Below are positions 26,296 through 35,842 of a DNA stretch of 64,000 nucleotides, one piece after another. The position numbers and the translations under genes are program-made. The stretch comes from an uncultured Prevotella sp. (GTDB lineage Bacteria > Bacteroidota > Bacteroidia > Bacteroidales > Bacteroidaceae). The notes beneath the pieces are model-generated. The model was given only the letters and a program-made list of their open reading frames with translations, was not told the origin of the DNA and did not search any database. Positions within the stretch are counted from its first letter, which is position 1, and each line of letters starts with the position of its first letter. The stretch lies in contig CAJJWN010000011.1 in assembly GCA_905196835.1 (NCBI GenBank), positions 18,122 to 82,121 on the forward strand. The letters are read 5' to 3'.

Positions 26296-27783
26296 TTATT
26301 CGGTGAACGAGGTCTGCTCTTCTTTCCAGCCGAGCCTGTTGAGCCTTCCGCGCCATACTTCGCCCGTACCTCCGCACACAACCCATATGTAGTTGTCGTC
26401 GTCAACAGTCATGGCGAACACGTCTTTGTCTCCGTTGTTAAAGTCAGCAGGCAGGTATATCTTGTCAGTGGCGTGCCACGTTATACCGTTGTCCTCGCTG
26501 ATGTAGAACGTCGAGAATGCCTTTGCCTTGCTCTGCCCAAGTCCGCGTCCGCCAAGGGCTAAGAGCTTGCCGTCGTAAACCACCACGCATAGGTTTGACA
26601 GTCGCGGCAGACGGTAGCCGTTGTCCTCGCTGTACATTGTCCACGAATGGTTGCGTGGGTTTTCGGAATATTCTTCTATCTTGCCCAACACTGTGGCTAC
26701 GGAGTCATTTTTTGACTCTTCAGGGTTTCCTATCATTACGATGCGTTCTGCATCGGCGTTGGTGGCAAGTGGCAGAATGGCGTAGCTTATATTTTCAGAT
26801 GGCAATATTACGTCGTTTGACATGGCGTCAGCTGTCCACTCATGTCCGTGCCACCACCACATTATTTTATCATCTTCAGTTGTCGCATACAGACTGTCCC
26901 TGCCTGCGGCTACAATTTGATTTATGTCCGTAGCCGATTGATTTATGTCCGTAGCCGATATGATATTATTCCATTTTGTGCCGTAAGCCGAGCAGACAAC
27001 TTTACCGTTGGATAGCGTGTATAAACAGCCATCCTTGACAATGATGCTTTTGTAGGCATTGTTATCGCCCAACGGTTGCTTCTCCAACCAGTCAGTTCCG
27101 TCCACGGGCATAGCCCACACTGACGTGTTGCTGCCCGTTGCTCCAAATACGAACAAAGAGTCTTTGCTCTCTTTTTTGTCTTTGTCTTTGTATTTTTTGA
27201 CAACTACAACCCTCATGCCAGACATGTTGATGAACGCGCTGTTTTTTCCCATGTACTGCCAGTTTACAGTATCTCCCTCTTCCTTATGAACATTCAGGCT
27301 GACTTCATAAGAACGATAACTCATGCCATCATTGGCATAGACCCTCAAATCCTTCAGTTTCGAGAAGTCTATCGAATCATTGCTGCTATAAACAGCCAAA
27401 GAGTCTTCGCCTTCGGCATTTTCATATCCCAAGACTATGACACCTCCATTCTTGCTGTTTATCGCGCATACTACATGCGTCGTGTCGCATCCCGTAGGAA
27501 GAGAATCCGGGTTGTATATTTTCTTCTTCTGCTGGTCTATATAAAAATCGTAGGCGCTTTCATCCACGTTTTCCACATATATGCTGTCTGCCGGATTCCC
27601 GTCCTCGTCTTTCTCGGTCGTTGACTTGGTAACCATGTACCTGTTGATTGTCGACAATGAGAACGACGTTATCGCAGTGTCGCTGTAATAAACATAATCG
27701 CTGTAATCGTCACTTTCCAGGCATGATGCCATCAACAGCATCACCGAGAAAAGGACGGCGAAAGGCCTGATAATCCTTCTCAT
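26296..27783 (-). CDS. DUF6242 lipoprotein with beta-propeller-like repeats
   Basis: This 495-residue protein has a lipoprotein signal (FSVMLLMASCLES), a beta domain with an Ig-like start (TAITSFSLSTINRYMVTK) and a later part with repeated strands that resembles a Kelch- or sialidase-like propeller (for example LCVVVYDGKLLALGGRGLGQ and STFYISEDNGITWHATDK). The function is unknown; the family is restricted to Bacteroidales. The start at 27783 gives the lipobox. A 21-bp exact tandem duplication (26919-26960) doubles the heptad SATDINQ. It has its own -7 box and a terminator-bounded upstream side, so it is a single transcript. Confidence 0.85.
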   Translation of the reverse strand: MRRIIRPFAVLFSVMLLMASCLESDDYSDYVYYSDTAITSFSLSTINRYMVTKSTTEKDEDGNPADSIYVENVDESAYDFYIDQQKKKIYNPDSLPTGCDTTHVVCAINSKNGGVIVLGYENAEGEDSLAVYSSNDSIDFSKLKDLRVYANDGMSYRSYEVSLNVHKEEGDTVNWQYMGKNSAFINMSGMRVVVVKKYKDKDKKESKDSLFVFGATGSNTSVWAMPVDGTDWLEKQPLGDNNAYKSIIVKDGCLYTLSNGKVVCSAYGTKWNNIISATDINQSATDINQIVAAGRDSLYATTEDDKIMWWWHGHEWTADAMSNDVILPSENISYAILPLATNADAERIVMIGNPEESKNDSVATVLGKIEEYSENPRNHSWTMYSEDNGYRLPRLSNLCVVVYDGKLLALGGRGLGQSKAKAFSTFYISEDNGITWHATDKIYLPADFNNGDKDVFAMTVDDDNYIWVVCGGTGEVWRGRLNRLGWKEEQTSFTE

Positions 27784-27809
27784 TCTTTCTATATTATTTA
27801 TTTTTAGCT

Positions 27810-27818
27810 GCAAATTTA
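27810..27818 (-). promoter_or_regulatory. -7 box of the DUF6242 gene
   Basis: TAAATTTGC on the minus strand, 26 bp before the ATG; no clear -33 element. Confidence 0.5.
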
Positions 27819-27950
27819 ATCAGAATTCCTTAAATAGAACGCCTTTTGCTACCTTTATTATTTAAAATGGCCGGAATTTGGTCTTTTTTATATACATAAA
27901 AGGAATTTTTAAATGCTTTTTCATTTCATCGGTGGAGCATACAATCGGGC

Positions 27951-27990
27951 ATAAAAGAAAGCCCTTGCTCCGGTTGTCAGGAGCAAGGGC
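27951..27990 (-). terminator. Rho-independent terminator of pckA
   Basis: A perfect 11-bp stem GCCCTTGCTCC/GGAGCAAGGGC with an 8-nt loop, followed on the minus strand by TTTCTTTTAT. Confidence 0.88.
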
Positions 27991-28029
27991 TTACCTTATT
28001 ATAATCTGATTAACCTTTCAAAAGCCTTA

Positions 28030-29643
28030 TTAGAGCTTCGGGCCTGCTGCTACGAGAGCCTTGCCGGCCTCGTTGCTCTCATACTTCTTGAAGTTCTTGA
28101 TGAAGCGTCCTGCGAGGTCCTTCGCCTTCTCTTCCCACTGTGCTGCGTCAGCGTAAGTGTCGCGCGGGTCGAGGATGTTCGGGTCTACGCCTTCGAGCTG
28201 TGTCGGAACAACAAAGTTGAAGTAAGGAATTGTCTTCGTAGGAGCAGCGTCGATAGAGTGGTTCAGGATAGCGTCAATGATGCCGCGTGTGTCGCGGATA
28301 GAGATACGCTTGCCTGTTCCGTTCCAGCCTGTGTTCACCAGGTAAGCCTTTGCGCCGCTCTTCTCCATCTTCTTAACCAGCTCCTCAGCGTACTTTGTAG
28401 GATGCAGCTCGAGGAATGCCTGGCCGAAGCAAGCCGAGAAGGTAGGAGTGGGCTCGGTTATGCCGCGCTCTGTACCTGCGAGCTTAGCCGTGAAGCCGGA
28501 GAGGAAGTAGTATTTTGTCTGCTCCGGGTCGAGGATTGACACGGGAGGAAGCACTCCGAACGCGTCAGCCGACAGGAAGATAACCTGCTTTGCAGCGGGT
28601 GCGTGGCTGATGGGCTTAACGATGTTGTTGATGTGGTAAATCGGGTAAGACACGCGGGTGTTCTCGGTTGTGCTCTTGTCGTTGAAGTCGATTTTTCCGT
28701 CAGCGGCAACAGTAACGTTCTCCAAGAGGGCGTCGCGCTTGATGGCGTTGTAGATGTCGGGCTCGCTCTCCTTGTCGAGGTTGATGACCTTAGCGTAGCA
28801 TCCGCCCTCGAAGTTGAACACGCCGTTGTCGTCCCATCCGTGCTCGTCGTCGCCGATGAGGAGACGCTTCGGGTCGGTAGACAGGGTTGTCTTGCCGGTG
28901 CCTGACAGGCCGAAGAAGATAGCAGTGTTCTCGCCGTTCATGTCGCAGTTTGCAGAGCAGTGCATTGAAGCGATGCCCTTGAGAGGCAAAAAGTAGTTCA
29001 TCATTGAGAACATGCCCTTCTTCATCTCGCCGCCGTACCATGTATTGATGATAACCTGCTCCTTTGAAGTAACGTTGAACACTACCGCTGTCTCAGAGTT
29101 GAGGCCCAGTTCCTTCCAGTTCTCAACCTTTGCCTTTGACGCGTTGTAAACAACGAAGTCAGGCTCGAAGCTCTCCAGCTCCTCTTCCGTAGGACGGATA
29201 AACATGTTCTTTACGAAGTGTGCCTGCCATGCTACTTCCATGATGAAGCGCACTGCCATGCGTGTGTCCTTGTTGGCGCCGCAGAAGCCGTCGATGACGT
29301 AAAGCTTCTTGCCGGAGAGTTCCTTCTGCGCTATTTCCTTAACGGCTGCCCAAGCCTCCTTTGAAGCGGGCTTGTTGTCGTTCTTATATTCCTCTGAAGT
29401 CCACCATACGGTGTCCTTTGATGTCTCGTCCATTACGATGAACTTGTCCTTGGGCGAACGTCCGGTGTAAACACCTGTCATAACGTTGACCGCGCCAAGC
29501 TCGGTCACCTGGCCTTTGTCAAAACCTGTGAGGTCGCTCTTTGTCTCTTCCTCGAACAATGTCTCGTAAGAAGGATTGTAAAGAACTTCGGTCGTGCCTG
29601 TGATACCGTACTTCTCTAAAACTGACTTATCAAACTTTGCCAT
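28030..29643 (-). CDS. pckA: Phosphoenolpyruvate carboxykinase (ATP)
   Basis: PckA interconverts oxaloacetate and phosphoenolpyruvate with ATP/ADP. In Bacteroidales it mostly runs toward oxaloacetate in the succinate branch of fermentation. The 537-residue protein has the kinase P-loop [15 protein letters not shown], the metal-binding GDDEHGWDD and the [12 protein letters not shown] region of ATP-type enzymes. It is a single gene with a complete promoter (29702-29732) and a strong terminator, and is divergent from upp. Confidence 0.97.
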   Translation of the reverse strand: MAKFDKSVLEKYGITGTTEVLYNPSYETLFEEETKSDLTGFDKGQVTELGAVNVMTGVYTGRSPKDKFIVMDETSKDTVWWTSEEYKNDNKPASKEAWAAVKEIAQKELSGKKLYVIDGFCGANKDTRMAVRFIMEVAWQAHFVKNMFIRPTEEELESFEPDFVVYNASKAKVENWKELGLNSETAVVFNVTSKEQVIINTWYGGEMKKGMFSMMNYFLPLKGIASMHCSANCDMNGENTAIFFGLSGTGKTTLSTDPKRLLIGDDEHGWDDNGVFNFEGGCYAKVINLDKESEPDIYNAIKRDALLENVTVAADGKIDFNDKSTTENTRVSYPIYHINNIVKPISHAPAAKQVIFLSADAFGVLPPVSILDPEQTKYYFLSGFTAKLAGTERGITEPTPTFSACFGQAFLELHPTKYAEELVKKMEKSGAKAYLVNTGWNGTGKRISIRDTRGIIDAILNHSIDAAPTKTIPYFNFVVPTQLEGVDPNILDPRDTYADAAQWEEKAKDLAGRFIKNFKKYESNEAGKALVAAGPKL

Positions 29644-29701
29644 TTTAATGAAATATTAGAAAGTGAATATTTGTTCCTGAACCGTGTTTCTTAAATCGCC
29701 T

Positions 29702-29732
29702 GCAAATTTAGTAAAAAATCGGCATTGTGCAA
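29702..29732 (-). promoter_or_regulatory. Promoter of pckA
   Basis: On the minus strand: TTG (29730-29732), a 19-bp spacer and TAAATTTGC (29702-29710), giving a leader of about 50 nt. Confidence 0.7.
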
Positions 29733-29824
29733 TCGGCTGATAGTGTAAAAATTACCGCCTTAAAACGTTTTTAGGTTAAAGTATTGAAAAATTAAACACC
29801 ATGAACTGCTTTTGCAACTTACAC

Positions 29825-29857
29825 TTTGCAAAAGACGGGAAATATTTTTACTTTTGC
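29825..29857 (+). promoter_or_regulatory. Promoter of upp
   Basis: TTTG (29825-29828), a 20-bp spacer and TACTTTTGC (29849-29857), a full match to the Bacteroidetes consensus, 28 bp before the upp ATG. Confidence 0.8.
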
Positions 29858-29885
29858 AGATAATAAAGCAGTAGTATAAATACCC

Positions 29886-30545
29886 ATGCAGATAATAGAC
29901 CTTAGCAAAGAGAACTCCATCATCGGGCAGTACATGGCCGAGGTGAGGGACAAGGACTACCAGCAGAACCGCCTGCTCTTCCGTAACAACATCATGCGCA
30001 TAGGCGAGATGATGGCCTACGAAATAAGCAAGACGCTTGATTATGAGACGCGCGACGTCGAGACGCCTCTCGGCACGGCGCGCGTCAATGTGCCTGCCGA
30101 CAGGGTGGTGCTGGCTACCATCTTCCGCGCCGGACTGCCCTTCCACGCGGGCTTCCTCAACGTGTTCGACCACGCTGGCAACGCCTTCGTGAGCGCATAC
30201 CGCGAGTACACGGACAACGAACACACGCAGGTGGGCATACACGTTGAGTATCTTGCCACGCCGAGCGTCGAGGGCAAGACGCTCATTATAGTTGACCCGA
30301 TGCTGGCAACGGGCGGCTCCATGGAGCTGGGCTACAAGGCTTTCCTCACCCGCGGCACGCCAAAGCGCATCCATGTGGCCTGCGTCATAGCTTCGCCCGA
30401 CGGCATAGAGCACGTCAAACGCACGTTCCCCGACGACAAGACCACCGTGTGGTGCGCCGCCATCGACCCCGGCATGAACGAGCACAAGTACATAGTGCCG
30501 GGCTTCGGAGACGCCGGTGACTTGTGCTACGGCGACAAAGTGTAA
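29886..30545 (+). CDS. upp: Uracil phosphoribosyltransferase
   Basis: Upp salvages uracil by joining it to PRPP to give UMP. The 219-residue protein carries the PRPP-binding motif IIVDPMLATGGSM and the uracil-site end PGFGDAGDLCYG. It is transcribed alone from a full promoter and is followed by a 4x22 element. Confidence 0.95.
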   Translation: MQIIDLSKENSIIGQYMAEVRDKDYQQNRLLFRNNIMRIGEMMAYEISKTLDYETRDVETPLGTARVNVPADRVVLATIFRAGLPFHAGFLNVFDHAGNAFVSAYREYTDNEHTQVGIHVEYLATPSVEGKTLIIVDPMLATGGSMELGYKAFLTRGTPKRIHVACVIASPDGIEHVKRTFPDDKTTVWCAAIDPGMNEHKYIVPGFGDAGDLCYGDKV

Positions 30546-30549
30546 GTGA

Positions 30550-30657
30550 AAAGGCCGTCTTTCAGGCGGCAAAAGGCCGTCAATCGGAAGGTAAAATGCC
30601 GTCTTTCGCAGTGCGAAAGGCGGCATTTTGCAAAACAGTTGATTATCAAAGCGTTGC
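30550..30657 (-). repeat. 4x22 element, copy 6 (head on the right)
   Basis: Units start at 30550, 30572, 30594 and 30616; the head, read on the minus strand, holds TGATAATCA. Units 3 and 4 pair with a shared change away from the usual core (AAATGCCGTCTTT with AAAGGCGGCATTT, one G-U). It lies between the convergent upp and esterase genes. Confidence 0.9.
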
Positions 30658-30685
30658 GCACCGGTGCACAACAGTTGCGCCATGG

Positions 30686-32095
30686 CTATTTATCGTCCCA
30701 ATCGTCAGTCCTGAACGACGATGCAGGCAGGCCCGCCATGCTGAACAGAGTGCAGTCGGTATAGTCCTTGAAGGCGAACCTTACGGCCACGGGATGCTCC
30801 ACTTTGTCGCTCCATACCACCACCTTCTTTACGTCGCGGTCAATCTTGGCATTGGCCGGATGGAACACTCTGTCGTCCCCGGCAACCTCGAATCCCTTTA
30901 TGTCCTGACGGTAAGATGTGAGTCCGCGGCCGGTGTTCTTGAACGTTACGGTAACCTCCTTGCCGTTGACGGCCATCTCCTTGTACAGCGGTCCGCTGAC
31001 GGGAAAACCCTTCATGCCGTAAGTAAGGCCCAGCGCAAGGTAGGCGAAGCGGTCGCCCACCTGCTCTTTCTTCATCGGGTGGATGGTGTTGGGATAGCCT
31101 ACGTCGGTGAGAATGGCCATGCCCGAGTTGGGGATGAGGTCGAGACACTTGGTCTGCGCCTCGCGCAGGTAGGCCGAGTTGCGGCCTATGCCTTCGCCCC
31201 TACCATATTTATATGGGGCTATTTGCGCGTAGTAGAAAGGGAAGTCGCCCCGTCCCCACTTGTCCCTCCAGTCCTTTACCATGGCCGGCAGCAGCTTCGT
31301 GTACAGCTTGGGATAGTCAACGTTGGCCTCGCCCTGGTACCATAGGCAGCCGCGTATGCCGTAGCCTACTATCGGAGCCATCATGCCGTTGTACAGTATG
31401 CACTCGTTCTGCACCTCCTCCATGTCCTTGAATGGCGCCACACCCTCCGCGCTCATCCACGCTTCTACGCGCGAGCCGCCGTAGCTGGAGTGGATAATGC
31501 CCACCGGCACGCCGAGCACTTGGCGTATTTTGCGGGCGAAGAAGTAGGCCGCCGCTGAGAAGTGGGGCGTCGTTTCAGACGACGCGTGACGCCATTGCCC
31601 GGTGCAGTCGGCCAGCGGCTTGGAGTCCATCTTCTTGCCTACGTTGAACATGCGCAGGCCGTTGTCGGCCGATGTCACCACCGCGTCGAGCGCGCCTATT
31701 ACCGGGTCGTTGTAGCCTCCGTTGATTGTCATGTCCATGTTTGACTGCCCTGAGCACAGCCATACCTCGCCTATCATCACGTCGCTGATGCGCTCCGTCT
31801 GGCCGTCGCTTACCTCTATATAATAAGGGCCGCCGTATGCCGGGGTTTCGACGGCTGTCTTCCACCGTCCTTCGGCGTCCACCGTGGCGGCGTATTCCTT
31901 GCCGTTCCACGATGTCTTCACCGTCACATTGCCGTTCTTCTTGTCGCTTTCGCCCCATATCGGAGCCTTGCCGCCCTGCTGCATCACCATTCCGTCGGAG
32001 AACAGCGCGGGCAGCTTTACCTTTGCCGAAGCGTCACCGCACATGCCTGCAAAGCCTGCCAGGCACGCTGCGGCAATAACATTGAAAAGTCTCAT
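30686..32095 (-). CDS. Sialate O-acetylesterase (SASA domain)
   Basis: This 469-residue secreted esterase (signal peptide ending GDASA) removes acetyl groups from sialic acids or other acetylated sugars. The GDSL-like serine motif is WLCSGQSNMDM and the catalytic His is in YPNTIHPMKKEQVGDRFAYLALG; VGIIHSSYGGSRVEAWMS is the middle block of the family. It lies 20 bp after the GH71/99-like gene, so the two form an operon that probably trims host or plant glycans. The signal peptide has a Cys (GMCGD), so a lipoprotein form is possible. Confidence 0.87.
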   Translation of the reverse strand: MRLFNVIAAACLAGFAGMCGDASAKVKLPALFSDGMVMQQGGKAPIWGESDKKNGNVTVKTSWNGKEYAATVDAEGRWKTAVETPAYGGPYYIEVSDGQTERISDVMIGEVWLCSGQSNMDMTINGGYNDPVIGALDAVVTSADNGLRMFNVGKKMDSKPLADCTGQWRHASSETTPHFSAAAYFFARKIRQVLGVPVGIIHSSYGGSRVEAWMSAEGVAPFKDMEEVQNECILYNGMMAPIVGYGIRGCLWYQGEANVDYPKLYTKLLPAMVKDWRDKWGRGDFPFYYAQIAPYKYGRGEGIGRNSAYLREAQTKCLDLIPNSGMAILTDVGYPNTIHPMKKEQVGDRFAYLALGLTYGMKGFPVSGPLYKEMAVNGKEVTVTFKNTGRGLTSYRQDIKGFEVAGDDRVFHPANAKIDRDVKKVVVWSDKVEHPVAVRFAFKDYTDCTLFSMAGLPASSFRTDDWDDK

Positions 32096-32115
32096 GTTGG
32101 ATATTGTTTATCGGG

Positions 32116-33429
32116 TTAGTGTCGTTTCGTCTCCGCCATGTTCCTTGCTGGCATGTCGAGGCTTAGCGGTGCCTCCTTGCGCAGCATCCTGGCGGCCTCG
32201 CCCGTGAGCCAGAGGTAGTGGTCGGAGGGGCGGCCGTCCATGTCGATGAACTTGGCCTTGCCGCTCACGGGCGGGTTGTCGGTGCACTTGAAGATGGCCG
32301 TACCCTCGTCTACTTCGTCAAACATGGCTACGTATATCATCTCCGCGCCAGCGAGCATGGCCGTTGACAGCTGCTGCCAGTAGAAGCGGCCGCCCTGCCG
32401 GGGGATGCTGCCTACGGGCTTTACGTCGTCCGGAAACTCCCTCTTGCTTAGGTTGTGCCAGCTGAAGCCGGGCGTAACGGCTGGCACGTAGGCCACGCCG
32501 TTGTCCTTGCACCAGCGCATGTCGCCTATTATGAGGTCTCGGTAGCGGTCCATGTCGTTGTGCAGCAGTGGCGAGAAACGCTGTATGGTCCAAGGTAACA
32601 CGATGTCGGCCTGGCGGATGAGCGTGTGCAGGTAAGGGTCGTGCACGCAGTCGGCTTCGAGCGTGCGCCAGAACGTCGGCACGCCCAGCATAACCGCGCA
32701 GCCGCCATAGTCGGGGTCGTTCTTGAGGAAGTCGATGAGCCGCTCCAGCCCGATGTCGCGTATGTTGTACGGCCGGTCGGGGAAGCCTACGCCCCATATT
32801 GCCACCACGGGCTTGCCTTGGTGGTGCAGGTAGGTGTTGTGTCCGTCGGGATTGGTGACGCGAAGCTCATCCACCAGCCTTTTCCAGTCGGCTATTACGG
32901 AGGAGCAGTCCTCGCCGTCGCCACGCAGTCCGGACAGGTCGTACATCACGGCTATGGCTCTGTCATACTTGCGTGCGGCCTCAAGCGCATAGCCGAGTAT
33001 CTTGTCCGGCGCGCCGCCTTTGCCCGACGGACGGGTATAGTCGAAGAAACGCTGCATGAAAACGCCGTCCAAGCCGTACTCGGCCATCCACTTGAAGTGC
33101 AGGTCTACGGTAGACTTGTCGGCTGAACTGAACACGTATGCCGTACTGCCGTCGGCGTGGCGGAACGCCGTCTCGTATGTCTTTTCGTATTCGCTCACGT
33201 CGGGCCAGGCGTCTATGGTGCAGTGGTCTTCGTCAAACTCCTTGCCTACGCCGTAGTGGCCGAAGCCTTGGCCGGTGCCGTCCTCCGGCCCGCGGAACCA
33301 TCCCTGGTAGCCGGCCATGATGAGGCCTTTGTATTCCGGGTATGCGGTCTGCCGCGCGTGCTTCGTGGCGGCCTGCGAACAGATACCCGTAGAGAGGCAT
33401 ACCGCCGCGATGATTGTCTTTATCTTCAT
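32116..33429 (-). CDS. Glycoside hydrolase family 71/99-like secreted protein
   Basis: This 437-residue secreted protein has a signal peptide (MKIKTIIAAVCLSTGICSQA) and a (beta/alpha)8-type fold like GH71/GH99 proteins, which act on alpha-linked glycans such as mannan. Visible blocks are LIMAGYQGWFRGPEDG, HFKWMAEYGLDGVFMQRF, PVVAIWGVGFPDRPY and MIYVAMFDEVDEGTAIFK. The catalytic residues were not assigned with confidence. The start at 33429 gives the signal peptide; a longer frame upstream was rejected. It is the first gene of a two-gene unit with the sialate esterase and has a -7 box at 33497-33505. Confidence 0.72.
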   Translation of the reverse strand: MKIKTIIAAVCLSTGICSQAATKHARQTAYPEYKGLIMAGYQGWFRGPEDGTGQGFGHYGVGKEFDEDHCTIDAWPDVSEYEKTYETAFRHADGSTAYVFSSADKSTVDLHFKWMAEYGLDGVFMQRFFDYTRPSGKGGAPDKILGYALEAARKYDRAIAVMYDLSGLRGDGEDCSSVIADWKRLVDELRVTNPDGHNTYLHHQGKPVVAIWGVGFPDRPYNIRDIGLERLIDFLKNDPDYGGCAVMLGVPTFWRTLEADCVHDPYLHTLIRQADIVLPWTIQRFSPLLHNDMDRYRDLIIGDMRWCKDNGVAYVPAVTPGFSWHNLSKREFPDDVKPVGSIPRQGGRFYWQQLSTAMLAGAEMIYVAMFDEVDEGTAIFKCTDNPPVSGKAKFIDMDGRPSDHYLWLTGEAARMLRKEAPLSLDMPARNMAETKRH

Positions 33430-33496
33430 TTCCTTTTTAGTGTTACTTATCGGTTGTTTTTCATGAAACGCCGCTGCCGTCGGCGGCTTACGGAGC

Positions 33497-33505
33497 ACAA
33501 AAGTA
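33497..33505 (-). promoter_or_regulatory. -7 box of the GH71/99-esterase operon
   Basis: TACTTTTGT on the minus strand, about 68 bp before the ATG; no clear -33 element. Confidence 0.45.
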
Positions 33506-33632
33506 CGCTTTGGCGATAAAAAACCGATAAAATAACGGATAACCGGCGATTAAAAAACGCTTAAATTCATGTGGCCGTTTAATTTTACCGTTACGGTCTG
33601 TTGCGCGGCGGCCTGTTACCAATGAAAATGTG

Positions 33633-33740
33633 GAAGGTGGCCTTTGGCATTGTAAAAGGCCATGAATTGCACGCTAAAAGGCCGCCTTTTGCAAGCTAAA
33701 AGACGGCCTTTTGTAAGTAGTTGAAAATCAAGGTAATTGA
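33633..33740 (-). repeat. 4x22 element, copy 7 (head on the right)
   Basis: Units start at 33633, 33655, 33677 and 33699; the head, read on the minus strand, contains TTACC-TTGATTTTCA. Units 3 and 4 pair with one G-U. It lies between ispG and the GH71/99-like gene, both on the minus strand, and runs into the inverted repeat at 33735. Confidence 0.88.
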
Positions 33741-33839
33741 GAATTGAGAGTTGAGAATGGAGAATTATGATTACCCCTACCGGCTTTCAAACGTCAAAAG
33801 TAATCATAATTCTCCATTCTCAACTCTCAATTCTCAATT
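33735..33839. repeat. Perfect 40-bp inverted repeat overlapping the ispG end
   Basis: Arms 33735-33774 and 33800-33839, built of TTGAGAA-type words, match over all 40 bp around a 25-nt loop. The right arm's last six bases are the final codon and stop of ispG. Confidence 0.9.
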
Positions 33840-35693
33840 GGAAGCGTCGTTGATTAGCCTAAGCAGACGCTCCACGGCCTCCTCTTCGGGTACGTTCTTC
33901 TCCACGCACTGCTTGCCCTTGTACAGCGATATGCGGCCGCGGCCTGCACCTACGTAGCCGTAGTCGGCGTCGGCCATCTCGCCCGGACCGTTCACTATGC
34001 AGCCCATGATGCCTATTTTCAGTCCCTTCATGCCCGCCGTCGCCTCCTTGATGCGCGCTATGGTTGAGCGCAGGTCGTACAGTGTGCGGCCGCATCCGGG
34101 GCAACTTATGTACTCCGTCTTCGACGTTCTTAGGCGCGCGGCCTGGAGTATGCCGAAGGCGGTGGCCGTTATGTCGCCGGGCGCGATCGTGCCGTCGTTC
34201 ATCAGCCAGAGGCCGTCCGTCAGTCCGTCGAACATCAGCGCGCCCATGTCGGCGGCAGCCTCCAGCTGGAAGTCACCCTTCTCCTCCTGCGGGTGGCTGT
34301 ACATCTGGCAGAACACTACGGGGTTCTGCACTCCGGCCGACATCATCTCGTGCACCAGAGCGCGCTGCTCCCCGAGGCGGTTCTTGTGGTTCGACATGCT
34401 CACCGCCACCACTTCGGGGTGCGCCTTGAGGCAGGGTATGTATTCGTCGGTGTTCACTCCGTATGGCAATACGAGGAACTTCACCTCCGCCTTGACCTGC
34501 GCTATGAGCGGAACGGCGTTGTACGGGAATATGGGATATACGTCCTTGGTGTCATGAAGAGCAGCGTACACGCCGAAGTCAACGATGTAACGCTGGCCGG
34601 GGATGCGCTTTTCGGGCAGCCGCTGGCCGGTATATACGTAGTCGGGCACGATGTCCTCGCCCGCGCTTAGCCGCGAGGGGTAGCCCCCGTCGAGCATCGA
34701 CGCTATGACAACGGGCACGTTCTCTCCGCCGATGTTGCCCACCGGCGCCGTCTTCCGCCGCTCCGGGCGCAGCCAGTCGAAGCCCGGAGCCTCGCTGCCG
34801 GGTATGGGCGTATGGCCTGCACGGCGCGTGATGTAGTCTACAAGGTGGCGCGCTACGGGTATTTCGGCCTCCGGCTCCTCGCTAAGCGATACGCGCACGG
34901 TGTCGCCCAGTCCGTCGGCCAGCAGCGCGCCGATGCCCACCGCGCTCTTTATCCGGCCGTCTTCGCCCTCTCCGGCCTCGGTCACTCCGAGGTGCAGCGG
35001 ATAGCTCATGCCCTCGCGTTCCATCTCGCTTACCAGCAAGCGGACCGAGCGCACCATCACAACCGTGTTGCTCGCCTTGATTGAAATGACAACGTCGTCA
35101 AAGCGTTCGCGCCTGCAAATGCGCAGGAACTCCATGCAGCTCTCAACTATTCCCTCGGGAGTGTCGCCGTAACGCGACATTATCCTGTCTGACAGCGAGC
35201 CGTGGTTGACGCCTATGCGCAGGGCCGTGTGGTGTTCCTTGCATATATTTAATAAAGGTATAAAGCGCTCCTCGAGCCGTTTCAGTTCGTCGGCATACTC
35301 TTCGTCGGTATATTCCAGGTGCTTGAATGTGCGCGCCGGGTCGATGTAGTTGCCGGGGTTTATGCGCACCTTCTCGGCGTACAACGCGGCCACTTCGGCC
35401 ACATGGGGGTTGAAGTGTACGTCGGCCACGAGCGGAGTCATGTACCCGTCGGCCCTCAACCGCGCGTTGATGTCGCGCAGGTTCTCGGCTTCGCGCACGC
35501 CTTGTGTCGTCAGGCGCACGTACTCTCCGCCTGCATCGATTATGCGTTCGGCCTGCGCCACGCTCGCCTCGGTGTCGGTGGTGGGCGTGGTAGTCATCGA
35601 CTGCACGCGTATGGGCCACCCGCCGCCCATCGGCGTGCCGCCAATCTGCACCTCGGAAGCCGCGCGGCGGCGGTAATTGAACAAGTCAATCAT
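33834..35693 (-). CDS. ispG: 4-hydroxy-3-methylbut-2-enyl-diphosphate synthase, long form
   Basis: IspG (GcpE) makes HMBPP in the MEP isoprenoid pathway using an iron-sulfur cluster. The 619-residue protein is the long form found in Bacteroidetes and plants, with an extra domain between the TIM barrel (NYRRRAASEVQIGG...) and the cluster-binding domain. The cluster cysteines are in SCPGCGRTLYDL and GCIVNGPGEMADADYG. The start at 35693 was chosen because the upstream frame only translates an AT-rich repeat. Its last codon and stop lie in a perfect inverted repeat. ispD, of the same pathway, is at 60139. Confidence 0.95.
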   Translation of the reverse strand: MIDLFNYRRRAASEVQIGGTPMGGGWPIRVQSMTTTPTTDTEASVAQAERIIDAGGEYVRLTTQGVREAENLRDINARLRADGYMTPLVADVHFNPHVAEVAALYAEKVRINPGNYIDPARTFKHLEYTDEEYADELKRLEERFIPLLNICKEHHTALRIGVNHGSLSDRIMSRYGDTPEGIVESCMEFLRICRRERFDDVVISIKASNTVVMVRSVRLLVSEMEREGMSYPLHLGVTEAGEGEDGRIKSAVGIGALLADGLGDTVRVSLSEEPEAEIPVARHLVDYITRRAGHTPIPGSEAPGFDWLRPERRKTAPVGNIGGENVPVVIASMLDGGYPSRLSAGEDIVPDYVYTGQRLPEKRIPGQRYIVDFGVYAALHDTKDVYPIFPYNAVPLIAQVKAEVKFLVLPYGVNTDEYIPCLKAHPEVVAVSMSNHKNRLGEQRALVHEMMSAGVQNPVVFCQMYSHPQEEKGDFQLEAAADMGALMFDGLTDGLWLMNDGTIAPGDITATAFGILQAARLRTSKTEYISCPGCGRTLYDLRSTIARIKEATAGMKGLKIGIMGCIVNGPGEMADADYGYVGAGRGRISLYKGKQCVEKNVPEEEAVERLLRLINDASN

Positions 35694-35842
35694 ACTAAAA
35701 TGAATAATGAAAAATGAACAATGAATAATAAAGAAATGAATCAAGAACAATGAATAATGAAAAAAATGAATAATGAACAATGAAAAAGAACCGTAAATCC
35801 GCAGGCTCATTATTCATTGCTCATTATTCATTTTTCATTCAA
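35694..35842. repeat. AT-rich imperfect inverted repeat between purE and ispG
   Basis: Words of the type ATGAATAATGAAAAATGAAC repeat after the purE stop, and their complement (ATTATTCATTTTTCATT) follows near 35810-35840. Similar words recur at 56780-56815 and 63270-63305. Confidence 0.7.

Noticed and set aside
33834..35810. Longer IspG with an N-terminal hydrophobic extension from 35810
   Set aside because: The extra 39 residues are only the translation of the AT-rich repeat (runs of Phe, Ile, His); the family start is at MIDLFNYRRR.
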